A stretch of 64,000 nucleotides of DNA from Candidatus Saccharicenans sp. (GTDB lineage Bacteria; Acidobacteriota; Aminicenantia; Aminicenantales; Saccharicenantaceae): positions 1 to 64,000 of the forward strand of contig JASEFX010000005.1 in NCBI GenBank assembly GCA_030018265.1, in the 5' to 3' direction. The notes below the pieces were generated by a model that was not told the DNA's origin, did not search any database, and worked only from the letters and a program-made list of their open reading frames with translations. Each line of letters begins with the position of its first letter. Positions within the stretch are counted from its first letter, which is position 1. Below, one piece after another: positions 34,995 through 43,964 of the stretch. The position numbers and the translations under genes are program-made.

Positions 34995-36301
34995 GAAAGA
35001 ACTTCCTCAAAACATTTTTAATTCCGATATTGAGCCTGATTTTTCTGGCGCCGGTCAATTCTCTTCTGGCTGCCGGAAACCTTCTCATAAAGAACGCGAT
35101 CGTCATGCCGGTGACCGCTCCGCCAATTTACGGAGCTGACGTCCTGATCATCAACGGGATAATCAAGCAGATCGGACCGAACCTCACCCCGCCTCCCGGC
35201 ACCAGAGTGATCAATGCTTCAGGCAAATATCTGATACCGGGCATAATCGACACCCACACCCACCTGGGACTCTCCGGAACCAACGAAGGAACTGATGCCA
35301 TCACTCCCGAAGTCGACATGGCTGACGTCATCAACCCCGACGACCCTGCCATCTTTACCGCTCTGACCGGCGGCGTAACGATGGTCCATACGATGCACGG
35401 CAGCGCCAACGTCATCGGCGGGCGCAACGTCGTGCTGAAGCTGAAATGGGGTCAACCGTCGGAGAAGATGGTGGTTAAAGAAGCCTGGCCGACGCTGAAA
35501 TTTGCTCTTGGAGAAAACGTCAAACAATCAAACCGGACTCTCCTCCCCGGAAGACCACAGCGTTACCCGGCGACCAGAATGGGAGCCAACGCCATCATCC
35601 GCCGCGAGCTTCTGCGCGCCAGGGAATACATGGCTGCCTGGGAAAGATACGAGAAGCTTAAAAATTCGAAAAATCCTCCGCGGGGATTACTCCCTCCTAA
35701 AAAAGACCTGAGGCTGGAAACTCTGGCCGACCTGCTCCGGGGAAAGCTTTATGCCCGCTGCCACGCTTATGTGGCCACCGAGATGGTTGAATTCCTGCGT
35801 CTGGCCAGAGAGTTCGGCTTTAAGATAGCCGCCTTCGAACATGCCTGGGAAGCTTACAAGATCACCGATGAACTGCTCGAAGCCGGCGTAGGAATTTCAG
35901 TCTTCATCGACAGCTGGGCTTACAAAATGGAGGCAGCCGAAGGAATTGCTTACAACGCTGCCTATTGCACTCAAAGGGGCATCCTGGTTTCGATAAATTC
36001 AGACAGCTCTGAAAGGGTGCGGAGGCTGTTCAACGAAGCCGGAAAGGCGGTTAAATACGGTCTCACGCCGGACGAAGCCCTGAAAATGATCACCATCAAC
36101 GCGGCGAAACAGCTGGGCGTTGACCATCTGGTCGGGAGCATAGAAGTGGGAAAACAGGCTGACCTGGCACTGTTTGAAAATCATCCGATGAGCGCCTATA
36201 CCCGCTGCGAGATGACGATAATAGAAGGAGACGTCTATTTCGACCGGCAGCAGATACTTAAAGAAAGAGAGGAAGCTGCTGCCAGGAAAGGAGGCTACTG
36301 A
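34991..36301 (+). CDS. exported amidohydrolase (imidazolonepropionase/dihydroorotase-like) with intact metal site
   Basis: A 436-residue protein with a signal peptide. Here the ligands are complete: H89 and H91 in DTHTHLG, His in RCHAY and FEHAW, and the catalytic Asp in INSDSSE, followed by GLTPDEALKMITINAAKQLGV. It would hydrolyse a cyclic amide or peptide-like bond, probably in the periplasm. It is the middle gene of an amidohydrolase triad and starts inside the stop of the first one, while the third follows with a gap of one base. Substrate not readable; isoaspartyl or Xaa-Pro dipeptides are plausible. Confidence 0.9.
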   Translation: MRKNFLKTFLIPILSLIFLAPVNSLLAAGNLLIKNAIVMPVTAPPIYGADVLIINGIIKQIGPNLTPPPGTRVINASGKYLIPGIIDTHTHLGLSGTNEGTDAITPEVDMADVINPDDPAIFTALTGGVTMVHTMHGSANVIGGRNVVLKLKWGQPSEKMVVKEAWPTLKFALGENVKQSNRTLLPGRPQRYPATRMGANAIIRRELLRAREYMAAWERYEKLKNSKNPPRGLLPPKKDLRLETLADLLRGKLYARCHAYVATEMVEFLRLAREFGFKIAAFEHAWEAYKITDELLEAGVGISVFIDSWAYKMEAAEGIAYNAAYCTQRGILVSINSDSSERVRRLFNEAGKAVKYGLTPDEALKMITINAAKQLGVDHLVGSIEVGKQADLALFENHPMSAYTRCEMTIIEGDVYFDRQQILKEREEAAARKGGY

Positions 36302-36302
36302 G

Positions 36303-37673
36303 ATGTTCATGAGAAAGCTTTTTTCTCTGAATAAATTCAGAATTCTCGTTCTGTGGACAGCCGCAGTTCTGTGCGCCGGATTTTCCTGGCTATTCGCAGG
36401 GAGTTTGCAATCAGAAAATGGAAAAATAATGGCCTCCGGGGAAGAGAAACCCGGGGTCCTGGCGATAATCAACGTGAAAATCGTTCCGGTCGTCGGTCCG
36501 GAAATCAATTCCGGAACGATAATCGTGGAAAAAGACCGGATAAAAGCCGTTGGCAGCAATCTCGAACTACCGGCTGGTGCGAAGGTAATAGACGGTCAGG
36601 GGCTTACCGCCTATCCGGGGATGATTGACGGTTTTTCTTCGCTGGGTCTGGTGGAAATAAGCGGCGTGGCTGCCACCGTCGACAACAGGGAAACCGGGCG
36701 CATCAACCCTCAGGTGAAAGCGATCGAAGCCCTGAAATACGATTCGATGCACATCCCGATCGCCCGGTCGAATGGAATAGTGGCCGCGGTGGTGGCATCT
36801 TCCGGAGGTCTTATTTCCGGCCAGAGCACTCTGGTGAAGCTCGACGGCTGGACCAACAGAGAAATGGTCATCAAAGAAAGCCTGGCGATGGTGGTGGAAC
36901 TGCCGGGAATCAGAGGAGCAAGGAGGGGCTTTATGGGAACCGGCGCGGGAGAAGCGGCGGTTACCACTGAAAGGGCTCTGGCTGAACTTAGAGAACTTTT
37001 TAACAGATCGCGGATGTACGAAAAAAGAAGACTGGCGGCCGCCAGAAATCTTCTTCTTCCTCCACCAGATTTCGATGAAACCAGTCACTACTTGCTTCCG
37101 GTGGTCAAAGGAGAACTTCCGGTTATTTTCTCCGTGCACGCGGATAAAGACATCGTTCAGGTTATAAAATTTGTCCAGGAAGAAAAGGTCAAAGCCATTT
37201 TCTACCAGGTGGAACAGGGCTTCAAGGTGGCTGAAGAAATAAGCCGGGCCGGAATTCCCTGCATAATCGGCTCGCTCTATGACCTCCCGCCGGTATGGGA
37301 AGACGGTTATGATTCTCTCTATATCAACCCGGGAATCCTGAATAAAGCCGGAGTGAAAATTGCTTTTTCCTCCTCCAGCGCCAGCGCCGCCAAAGATCTC
37401 CCCTACCACGCGGCCAAAGCGGTCGCCTTCGGCCTTGACCGCAACGAAGCGCTGAAGGCGGTCACCATCTATCCGGCAGAAATATTCGGAGTGGATAAAA
37501 TACTGGGGAGCCTGGAGCCAGGAAAACTGGCCAACATCGTCCTGGCGGACGGCGACCTGCTGGAACTTGGAACCAGAATTCACCGCGTGTTCATCGAAGG
37601 CCGGGAAGTTGACCTGAGCAATCGCTACACGGAGCTTCTGGACAAATTCAGGAAAAGGGAACAAAAAAGATAA
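36303..37673 (+). CDS. exported amidohydrolase-fold protein lacking the metal site (pseudoenzyme 2)
   Basis: A 456-residue signal-peptide protein. The N-terminal beta-sandwich (SGTIIVEKDRIKAVGS) and the C-terminal GSLEPGKLANIVL are kept, but the first metal motif has become IDGFSS (F111 and S113 where the active protein has His). The second barrel His place reads FYQVEQ, though SVHAD keeps one His, and the Asp motif is SSSSAS. With pseudoenzyme 1 it flanks the only intact member, so the three may form a hetero-complex; that is inference. Confidence 0.87.
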   Translation: MFMRKLFSLNKFRILVLWTAAVLCAGFSWLFAGSLQSENGKIMASGEEKPGVLAIINVKIVPVVGPEINSGTIIVEKDRIKAVGSNLELPAGAKVIDGQGLTAYPGMIDGFSSLGLVEISGVAATVDNRETGRINPQVKAIEALKYDSMHIPIARSNGIVAAVVASSGGLISGQSTLVKLDGWTNREMVIKESLAMVVELPGIRGARRGFMGTGAGEAAVTTERALAELRELFNRSRMYEKRRLAAARNLLLPPPDFDETSHYLLPVVKGELPVIFSVHADKDIVQVIKFVQEEKVKAIFYQVEQGFKVAEEISRAGIPCIIGSLYDLPPVWEDGYDSLYINPGILNKAGVKIAFSSSSASAAKDLPYHAAKAVAFGLDRNEALKAVTIYPAEIFGVDKILGSLEPGKLANIVLADGDLLELGTRIHRVFIEGREVDLSNRYTELLDKFRKREQKR

Positions 37674-37693
37674 ATAAAACACGGGGAATAAAG

Positions 37694-39253
37694 ATGAAAA
37701 TTCGAGAAAAGATATCTCCCGGAATCATTTTGAGCGGCTTCCTTATTTTTCTGCTTTGTTTATCCCTGACCTTCGCCGTTCAGGCAGCTCAGAAAAGCCA
37801 GCAGAAGCTTTCTCCAGAAAAAAAGTTCATTCTCGACTGGCTCGGGCAGAAAGAACAGATTGAATTCTTTGGCCGGATCTCTGACCGGATCTGGTCTTAT
37901 GCCGAGCTGGGTTTTCAGGAATTCAAATCCTCAAAATTGCTGGCCGACACCCTGGAAGAAGCTGGCTTCACCGTTGAGCGAGGCGTGGCCGGCATGCCCA
38001 CCTGCTTTGTAGCCACCTGGGGAGAAGGAAAACCGGTGATTGGATTTCTGGGCGAGTACGATGCGCTTCCGGGCCTCTCCCAGAAAGGTCGGGTACCGAG
38101 GAAAGAACCGTTGATCGACGGAGCTCCGGGTCACGGCTGCGGACACAACACCATGGGTACGGCAGCTGTGGCTGCAGCCATTGCCACTAAAAAGGCAATG
38201 GAAAAGTTCAAAATAAAAGGAACGCTTAAAGTGTTTGGTTCTCCGGCCGAGGAAATTCTGGCCAGTCGTCCTTACATGGTAAAGGCAGGTCTTTTTCGCG
38301 AGGTTGATGCGGTCATAGATAACCACAGTTCGAGCGACTTCGGAACTGCCTATGGAGTTTCAGGTAACGCCGTCATTTCTGTCATCTTCACTTTCAGGGG
38401 GAGGACGGCTCACAGCGCCGGTGCTCCCTGGGCCGGGCGCAGCGCTCTCGATGCGGTGGAACTCATGAACGTAGCCGTCAATTTTTTAAGGGAACATCTT
38501 AACCCCGCACACCGCCTGCATTATGTGATCGTTGACGGCGGAGAAGCTCCCAACGTTGTTCCGGATAAGGCTTCAGTCTGGTATTACATAAGAAACACTG
38601 ATGAAGAACTCGAGTCGATGTACGAAAAAGTTGTCAATTGCGCGAAGGCCGCGGCCCTGGCCACCGGCACCGAACTGGCAGAAATAAGAGTGCTGAGCGC
38701 CACTCACCAGTTCCACGGAAACAGAGCTCTGGCGGAACTGATACAGAAAAACATCGAACAGGCAGGGATGCCAGCCTGGGATCCGGAAGAGGAAGAATTC
38801 GCCCGGGCGCTCCAGCAGGAACTCAATTCCAGGGAGAAAGGTTTAAGAAAAGAGGTAACTCCTCTGAGAGAACCAAGAGACAGCTTCATCGGCGGCGGAT
38901 CGACCGACGTGGGAGAGGTTACACTGGTCGCGCCCACAGCCACCGTTCGGTTTCCGGCAAATGTTCCCGGAGCGATCGGTCATCACTGGTCGACCGTCGC
39001 CTCGGTGTACGGATCTATTGCTTGGAAAGGATTGAATGCCGGAGCCCGGGCTATGGCTCTGACCGCCCTTGACCTCCTGACACGACCGGATGAGCTCAGG
39101 AAAATAAGAGCTGAATTTGAAGAACATATGAAAAACCGTTCATATAAATCATTCCTTCCACCGGAAGCTCAACCCCCGCTGGAACTCAACCGGAACCTTA
39201 TGGAAAAATGGAGACAGCTCCTCGAACAGTATGAAATAAAAGACCGGCCATAA
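37694..39253 (+). CDS. exported M20-family amidohydrolase (AbgB/carboxypeptidase-like)
   Basis: A 519-residue metalloenzyme preceded by a signal peptide (SGFLIFLLCLSLTFAVQA). M20D motifs: FLGEYDALPG, GHGCGHN (H147, C149, H151), PAEE, and TAHSAGAPWAGRSALDAV in the dimerisation domain. The late segment with GGGSTDVGEV supplies a further ligand. It resembles p-aminobenzoyl-glutamate hydrolase subunit B and would cleave N-acyl amino acids or dipeptides. It is the last gene of the four-gene hydrolase operon, 20 nt after its neighbour. Confidence 0.9.
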   Translation: MKIREKISPGIILSGFLIFLLCLSLTFAVQAAQKSQQKLSPEKKFILDWLGQKEQIEFFGRISDRIWSYAELGFQEFKSSKLLADTLEEAGFTVERGVAGMPTCFVATWGEGKPVIGFLGEYDALPGLSQKGRVPRKEPLIDGAPGHGCGHNTMGTAAVAAAIATKKAMEKFKIKGTLKVFGSPAEEILASRPYMVKAGLFREVDAVIDNHSSSDFGTAYGVSGNAVISVIFTFRGRTAHSAGAPWAGRSALDAVELMNVAVNFLREHLNPAHRLHYVIVDGGEAPNVVPDKASVWYYIRNTDEELESMYEKVVNCAKAAALATGTELAEIRVLSATHQFHGNRALAELIQKNIEQAGMPAWDPEEEEFARALQQELNSREKGLRKEVTPLREPRDSFIGGGSTDVGEVTLVAPTATVRFPANVPGAIGHHWSTVASVYGSIAWKGLNAGARAMALTALDLLTRPDELRKIRAEFEEHMKNRSYKSFLPPEAQPPLELNRNLMEKWRQLLEQYEIKDRP

Positions 39254-39558
39254 AATGTCAAGGGCAGTTCGGTTACCAGCTGCTAAGCGGACGTTGCTAC
39301 CGCAAATATCCTTTGTCGAAGATTGTTTCTATTATTTCTTATACTTTTCTACTTTCTAACCTGATCAGCTTTTGTCCGCTATTTTTTTACCTTACTTAAC
39401 GCGGTTGACACTTCGCCCGCAGCCGATAGCTGTTTCTCACAGCCTCAATCAGGAAATGTTCAGCTCTCAACAATACTTAGAAAACATCCAGCCCTGTTCC
39501 TTTTTACTTTTAACTCTTTTCTGCTGATAATTATTCTTTAATTTTTACGTTCCTGGCC
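39254..39558 (+). other. intergenic stretch between convergent genes, nothing recognised
   Basis: Spacer between the M20 hydrolase and the prolyl oligopeptidase, which converge. I see no hairpin followed by a T-run and no convincing open frame. Its base composition is more AT-rich than the genes. Confidence 0.5.
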
Positions 39559-41700
39559 TCAGCGGTAAACAGGCTTCACCCCCATCTGGTAAAACATGAA
39601 GGCATATCTGTCGGTCAGCTCGTCGATGGCCTTGGTGATGTTGCTCGAACCGTGACCCGAACGTGTTTCGATGCGAATGAGAATCGGGCGGTTGCAGGCC
39701 TGCTTCTCCTGAAGCGTGGCCGCGAATTTGAAGGAATGAGCCGGCACCACTCGGTCGTCATGGTCGGCGGTGGTGATCATCGTGGCCGGATAACAGACTC
39801 CGTCCTTTATGTTGTGAAGGGGAGAATACTTATAGAGATAACGGAACTGTTCTTCATTATCGCTCGAACCATACTCGACTACCCAGCCCCAGCCCACAGT
39901 AAATTTATGAAACCTCAGCATATCGAGCACTCCGACCGCCGGAAAAGCCACCCCGAACAGTTCCGGTCTCTGGGTCATGACCGCTCCGACCAGCAGACCT
40001 CCGTTGGAACCCCCGGCAATCGCCAGGTATTTCGGTGAAGTGTATTTTTCTTTAATCAGATATTCAGCTGCGGCGATGAAGTCGTCAAAAACATTCTGCT
40101 TTTTTTCAAGCATTCCAGCCCGATGCCATTTTTCTCCGTATTCTCCCCCACCCCTGAGGTTCGGCTGGGCAAAAACTCCGCCGTTTTCCAGGATGATCAG
40201 GATGGCCGGGTTAAAGGAAGGCAGGAGGCTGATGTTAAAACCACCGTAGCCGGTGAGATAAGTCGGGTTCTTGCCGTTGAGCACCAGCCCTTTCTTGTGC
40301 ACGATAAACATGGGCACCCTGGTCCCGTCCTTACTGTGATAAAAAACCTGTTTGACCTCAAAATCCTCCGGGTTGAATTTAGCTTCCTGCCGGGCAAAAA
40401 TCTCCGATTTTCCGTTCTCGAGATCATACTTATAAATAGTTGGCGGATAATTGAAAGACTGGAACGTGTAAAAAACAACTTTATCATCCCGCCAGCCACC
40501 GAAACCTGAGGCCGTGCCGAGAGTCGGCAGTTCAATCTCCCTTATGAGGCTGCCGTCAAGCCGGCAGTGAAAAACTCTGGTGTGCGCGTCCTGCAGATAG
40601 GTGGCAAAAAGATAGCCGCCGGCCGTGGTGGCAGCGGTCAGGACTTCAGGTTTCTCCGGCAGCACTTCCTTCCAGTTCTCCCGGGAGGGATTTTTCGGGT
40701 CGATCAACACCAGGCGGAAGTTCGGAGCGTCGATGTTTGTCCGCACAAGGAATTTATCTCCCACGTTGTCTATCACCTCGCTGTCGTTATCAAATCCGGT
40801 GATGAGCGGCCTGAATTCAGAGTTTTTCGCCGTCAGGTCCTTCCAGTAAAGCTCGTTGCCGGAAGTTCCGGCAGAAATTTCCAGGATCGCATATTTCTGG
40901 TCTTCGGTAACTCCCAGGCTGTAATAGCGAAGCGGATTTTTCGGGTCGTGGTAAACCAGAACATCTTCTTCCTGCGGAGTCCCGAGCTTATGATAAAAAA
41001 CTTTCTGGTATTCGTTGCGGGCCCGGAGTTCCTCTCCTGGTGCCGGCTGATCATAACCGCTGTAGAAAAAGCCGTCCCCGAACCAGGCGGCGCCGGAAAA
41101 CTTGACCCATCTGATACGGTCAGGGAGTTCTCTCCGGGTGGCAATTTCCATCACCCTGAGCTCAGACCAGTCGGAACCGGCTTCCGAACGGTTGATGGCC
41201 ACATAGCGAAAATCAGGTGAGAAACCAGCAAGGGTTATCCTGATAGTTCCGTCGGGAGAAAGCTGATTCGGGTCGATGAACACTTCCGGCTGACCGTCAA
41301 GTCCTTTCTGAATGTAGATTACTGACTGATTCTGCAACCCATCGTTTTTATAGAAGAAATAATACTCCCCGGCTCTGATCGGCTGTCCCATGCGGGGATA
41401 GTTGTAAATCTCTTTCAACCTGGCTCTTATCCTCTCGCGGTAAGTAATTTTTTCCAGATAAGAAAAAGTTAAACGGTTCTGTTCCTCCACCCATTTTTTA
41501 GTCTCTTCCGAGTTGTCATCTTCCAGCCAGCGGTAAGGATCCGGCACTTTAAGGCCAAAATAATCATCCACCTGGTCTACCTTTCTGGTTTGCGGATAGA
41601 CCAGTTTCTCCTCAGGTTTCCGGCAGAAACTCAGGCTGATAGCTATCAGCAAGATTGAGATGATTAATACCGACATGCTTAACATTTTAACCCTTCTCAT
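39559..41700 (-). CDS. prolyl oligopeptidase (S9A), exported
   Basis: A 713-residue peptidase that cleaves after proline in short peptides. It has the N-terminal YPQTRKVDQVDDYFGLKVPDPYRWLED and the hydrolase domain with nucleophile S565 in GGSNGG, the Asp in DHDDRV and the His in SGHGSS. The first ~30 residues are a hydrophobic signal followed by a Cys (LSFC), a poor lipobox because Phe stands at -1. ATG 41700 is chosen because GGAGG lies 6 nt upstream; an ATG at 41721 has none. It complements the DPP IV encoded at 13951. Confidence 0.92.
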   Translation of the reverse strand: MRRVKMLSMSVLIISILLIAISLSFCRKPEEKLVYPQTRKVDQVDDYFGLKVPDPYRWLEDDNSEETKKWVEEQNRLTFSYLEKITYRERIRARLKEIYNYPRMGQPIRAGEYYFFYKNDGLQNQSVIYIQKGLDGQPEVFIDPNQLSPDGTIRITLAGFSPDFRYVAINRSEAGSDWSELRVMEIATRRELPDRIRWVKFSGAAWFGDGFFYSGYDQPAPGEELRARNEYQKVFYHKLGTPQEEDVLVYHDPKNPLRYYSLGVTEDQKYAILEISAGTSGNELYWKDLTAKNSEFRPLITGFDNDSEVIDNVGDKFLVRTNIDAPNFRLVLIDPKNPSRENWKEVLPEKPEVLTAATTAGGYLFATYLQDAHTRVFHCRLDGSLIREIELPTLGTASGFGGWRDDKVVFYTFQSFNYPPTIYKYDLENGKSEIFARQEAKFNPEDFEVKQVFYHSKDGTRVPMFIVHKKGLVLNGKNPTYLTGYGGFNISLLPSFNPAILIILENGGVFAQPNLRGGGEYGEKWHRAGMLEKKQNVFDDFIAAAEYLIKEKYTSPKYLAIAGGSNGGLLVGAVMTQRPELFGVAFPAVGVLDMLRFHKFTVGWGWVVEYGSSDNEEQFRYLYKYSPLHNIKDGVCYPATMITTADHDDRVVPAHSFKFAATLQEKQACNRPILIRIETRSGHGSSNITKAIDELTDRYAFMFYQMGVKPVYR

Positions 41701-42010
41701 CAAAGGCCTCCGTTTTTTCAAACTATTTTATTATTAACACAAACACGCCTATTCTTCCACACGGTAATTCTCCTGGCTGTGATAGGCGGACTTCTATCAG
41801 GGGCCGCAGCAAATCAAAACCTCCTTCCCTTTCATTGAGTGCGAAATAAATTATCAGCGAACAAACAGTTTAACTGGAAAGAAAAAAAGAACGGTCCGGC
41901 TGCAGGATTAACTCCTGCCCGGCTCAAACCCTGCTTTTCTCCCGTTTCCTTCCCGAAATTGCTGAAAACCTGATTTATATGATATTTTATCTATTCAAAA
42001 GGAGGTGGCT
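41701..42010 (+). other. divergent intergenic region
   Basis: Separates the minus-strand prolyl oligopeptidase from the plus-strand symporter pair. It contains GGAGG for the former (41707-41711, complementary strand) and AAAAGGAGGTG (41997-42007) for the latter. TTGCTG at 41959 with TATTTT at 41983 (18-nt spacer) is a weak promoter candidate. Confidence 0.45.
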
Positions 42011-42103
42011 ATGTTTTCAACCATCTTCGGTCTGTTCATCATGCCCGCCTCGATCATTCTCCTGGCATTCATCCTGGCCCTGAGAAAGGGAGGACAGAAA
42101 TGA
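42011..42103 (+). CDS. 30-residue symporter small accessory protein
   Basis: ATG 42011 follows an almost perfect ribosome binding site (AAAAGGAGGTGGCT, 6-nt spacing). The 30-residue product begins MFSTIFGLFIM, forms a single hydrophobic helix and ends with a basic RKGGQK. Its stop overlaps the symporter ATG (ATGA at 42100-42103), so translation is coupled. Short one-helix proteins directly before SSS-family transporters are known as symporter small accessory proteins; this fits in size, position and composition. It likely sits in the membrane with the transporter. Confidence 0.8.
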   Translation: MFSTIFGLFIMPASIILLAFILALRKGGQK

Positions 42104-43587
42104 ATACCTTCAGCATTCATACCAATCCCTGGGCTCTGACCGCCTTCATACTTTACGTGGCGATGATGGTTTCGGTCGGAATCATTACCGCCAGGTTTTC
42201 CTCCCGCGGTATAGGGGAATTCTTCCTGGGAGGCCGCAAGATGAAGTCTCTGGTGGTGGCCCTGGCCGCAGTTACTTCCGGACGCTCGGCCTGGCTGCTG
42301 ATAGGCGTCTCCGGGATGGCTTTTACCCGGGGGGTTTCGGCTGTCTGGGCGGTGGTTGGCTACATCCTGGTGGAACTTTTCATGTTCATCTTCCCCGGTA
42401 AAAGATTGCGTTATTTTACCGGTAAAATGGGGGACATCACCATCCCTGACTATCTGGAATCACGCTTCGAAGACCGCAAACATCTGCTGCGGCTTTTTGC
42501 TCTGGTGCCGATTCTCATCTTCATGACCGCCTATGTGGCGGCCCAATTTAACGCTGGAGGAAAATCCCTGGCCGCCAGCTTCAATATCACCCCGCTTCAG
42601 GGAATCTTAATAACCGCGGGAATCGTCATTTTTTACACCGTGCTGGGCGGCTTCATGGCTGTCTGCTGGACCGACACTCTTCAGGCGTTTTTCATGATTT
42701 TCGCTCTGATGATTCTGCCGATCATAGCCATCATCCACTTCGGCGGACTCGGCAGATTATTTGAGCTTCTCAAAGATGTTCAGCCGGGGTATCTCGATAC
42801 CTTTGCCATCTCATTTGGCGCCTGGCTTGGCTTCGTGGGGATCGGGCTGGGCTCGCCGGGAAATCCGCACATCCTCAACAAGTACATGAGCATCGAAGAC
42901 CCGGAAAAGCTGAATAAGACCGGCTTGATCGGCACTGTCTGGAACGTGCTCATGGCCTGGGGAGCCATCTTCATCGGCCTGGCCGGAAGAGCTATCTATC
43001 TCGATGCGAACAACCTGCCAAATCGGGACCCGGAAAATGTCTATCCGCTGCTCGGCTCCCAGCATCTTCATCCGTTTCTTTTCGGCCTGACCATTGCTGC
43101 CATCTTCGCCGCCATCATGTCCACCGCTTCTTCCCAGTTGCTGGTAGCTTCCTCAGCTGTGGTCAGGGACGCCTACCAGAAAATAATCGCCCGCGACAGG
43201 CAGATTCCTGAGAAAAAGCTGGTGCTGATCAGTCGTATCTTTACACTGCTGGTAGCCATCGTCGCGCTGCTTTTTGGAGCCTATGCCAATAAACTCGTTT
43301 TTTATCTGGTTCTTTTTGCCTGGGGCGGACTCGGCGCGGCCTTCGGTCCTTCCATCCTGCTGTCTCTCTACTGGAAACGAATTACTAAAGAAGGGGTCAT
43401 AGCCGGACTGCTGACCGGTTCTATCGCGGAAATCGTCTGGTATCTGATTCCATCGCTCAAAGCCATCGTCTCCGAGTGGGTTCCCGCCTTTATCCTTTCC
43501 GCTATCGCCGTGGTGGTGGTCAGCTTATACACCAGGCCTCCGACCAGAGCAGAAGATTACCTTCAGTATATGAAAGGAAAATACTGA
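42100..43587 (+). CDS. sodium:solute symporter (SSS family, PutP-like)
   Basis: A 495-residue protein with about 13 hydrophobic helices. SSS hallmarks are FFLGGRKMKSLVVALAAVTSGRSAWLL in the first third, AYVAAQFNAGGKSLAASF, and SSQLLVASSAVVRDAY in the later half. It imports an amino acid such as proline, or a related solute, with sodium. It is translated by overlap with the 30-residue accessory gene. The exact substrate cannot be read. Confidence 0.93.
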   Translation: MNTFSIHTNPWALTAFILYVAMMVSVGIITARFSSRGIGEFFLGGRKMKSLVVALAAVTSGRSAWLLIGVSGMAFTRGVSAVWAVVGYILVELFMFIFPGKRLRYFTGKMGDITIPDYLESRFEDRKHLLRLFALVPILIFMTAYVAAQFNAGGKSLAASFNITPLQGILITAGIVIFYTVLGGFMAVCWTDTLQAFFMIFALMILPIIAIIHFGGLGRLFELLKDVQPGYLDTFAISFGAWLGFVGIGLGSPGNPHILNKYMSIEDPEKLNKTGLIGTVWNVLMAWGAIFIGLAGRAIYLDANNLPNRDPENVYPLLGSQHLHPFLFGLTIAAIFAAIMSTASSQLLVASSAVVRDAYQKIIARDRQIPEKKLVLISRIFTLLVAIVALLFGAYANKLVFYLVLFAWGGLGAAFGPSILLSLYWKRITKEGVIAGLLTGSIAEIVWYLIPSLKAIVSEWVPAFILSAIAVVVVSLYTRPPTRAEDYLQYMKGKY

Positions 43588-43606
43588 CCCTGAAGGAAAG
43601 CGACCG

Positions 43607-43918
43607 ATGTTTTTCTTTATCGGTGGAATAACGTCAAAAGTAAAAAAGGTGGCTGAACCGCCAGAAATCTGCCCCGGCTGCGGGCATAGCTCACTTTACC
43701 GGGTAAGAATCGACCATTACCTGAATCTGTTTTTCATCCCGTTATTTCCGGTCAAAAAGGGAAAACCTTTCCGCCTGTGCGAAAAATGCGGTCTTGAAAT
43801 GCCGGACGAAGCACTCAGCCAGTTCGAACGTTCATTTACCGGCTTTTGCCCGGGATGCGGACGGACGGTCAGACCGGAATACCGTTTCTGTCCCTTCTGC
43901 GGCCGATCTTTAAACTGA
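43607..43918 (+). CDS. zinc-ribbon protein
   Basis: A 103-residue protein with four CxxC pairs: CPGC, CEKC, CPGC and CPFC. These form two zinc ribbons, one near the middle and one at the C-terminus, and the N-terminus is FFFIGGITSK-like. It resembles the small zinc-ribbon_15 family. AAGGAA precedes the ATG, and it follows the symporter by 20 nt. Function unknown. Confidence 0.82.
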   Translation: MFFFIGGITSKVKKVAEPPEICPGCGHSSLYRVRIDHYLNLFFIPLFPVKKGKPFRLCEKCGLEMPDEALSQFERSFTGFCPGCGRTVRPEYRFCPFCGRSLN

Positions 43919-43937
43919 AAACTGTTTCTGCTAATAT

Positions 43938-43956
43938 CTTAAAAATTATTTTTAAG
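43938..43956. promoter_or_regulatory. perfect AT-rich palindrome before the phosphofructokinase gene
   Basis: CTTAAAAATTATTTTTAAG: 9-bp arms around a single T, ending 8 nt before the ATG at 43965, where no Shine-Dalgarno sequence is present. It may be an operator or a weak terminator-like hairpin for the zinc-ribbon gene. Confidence 0.45.
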
Positions 43957-43964
43957 TTAGAGCC

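Noticed and set aside
36567..37682. 371-codon frame antisense to the third amidohydrolase
   Set aside because: Long only because the sense gene avoids stop-complement codons; product is low in recognisable motifs and has no start signal.
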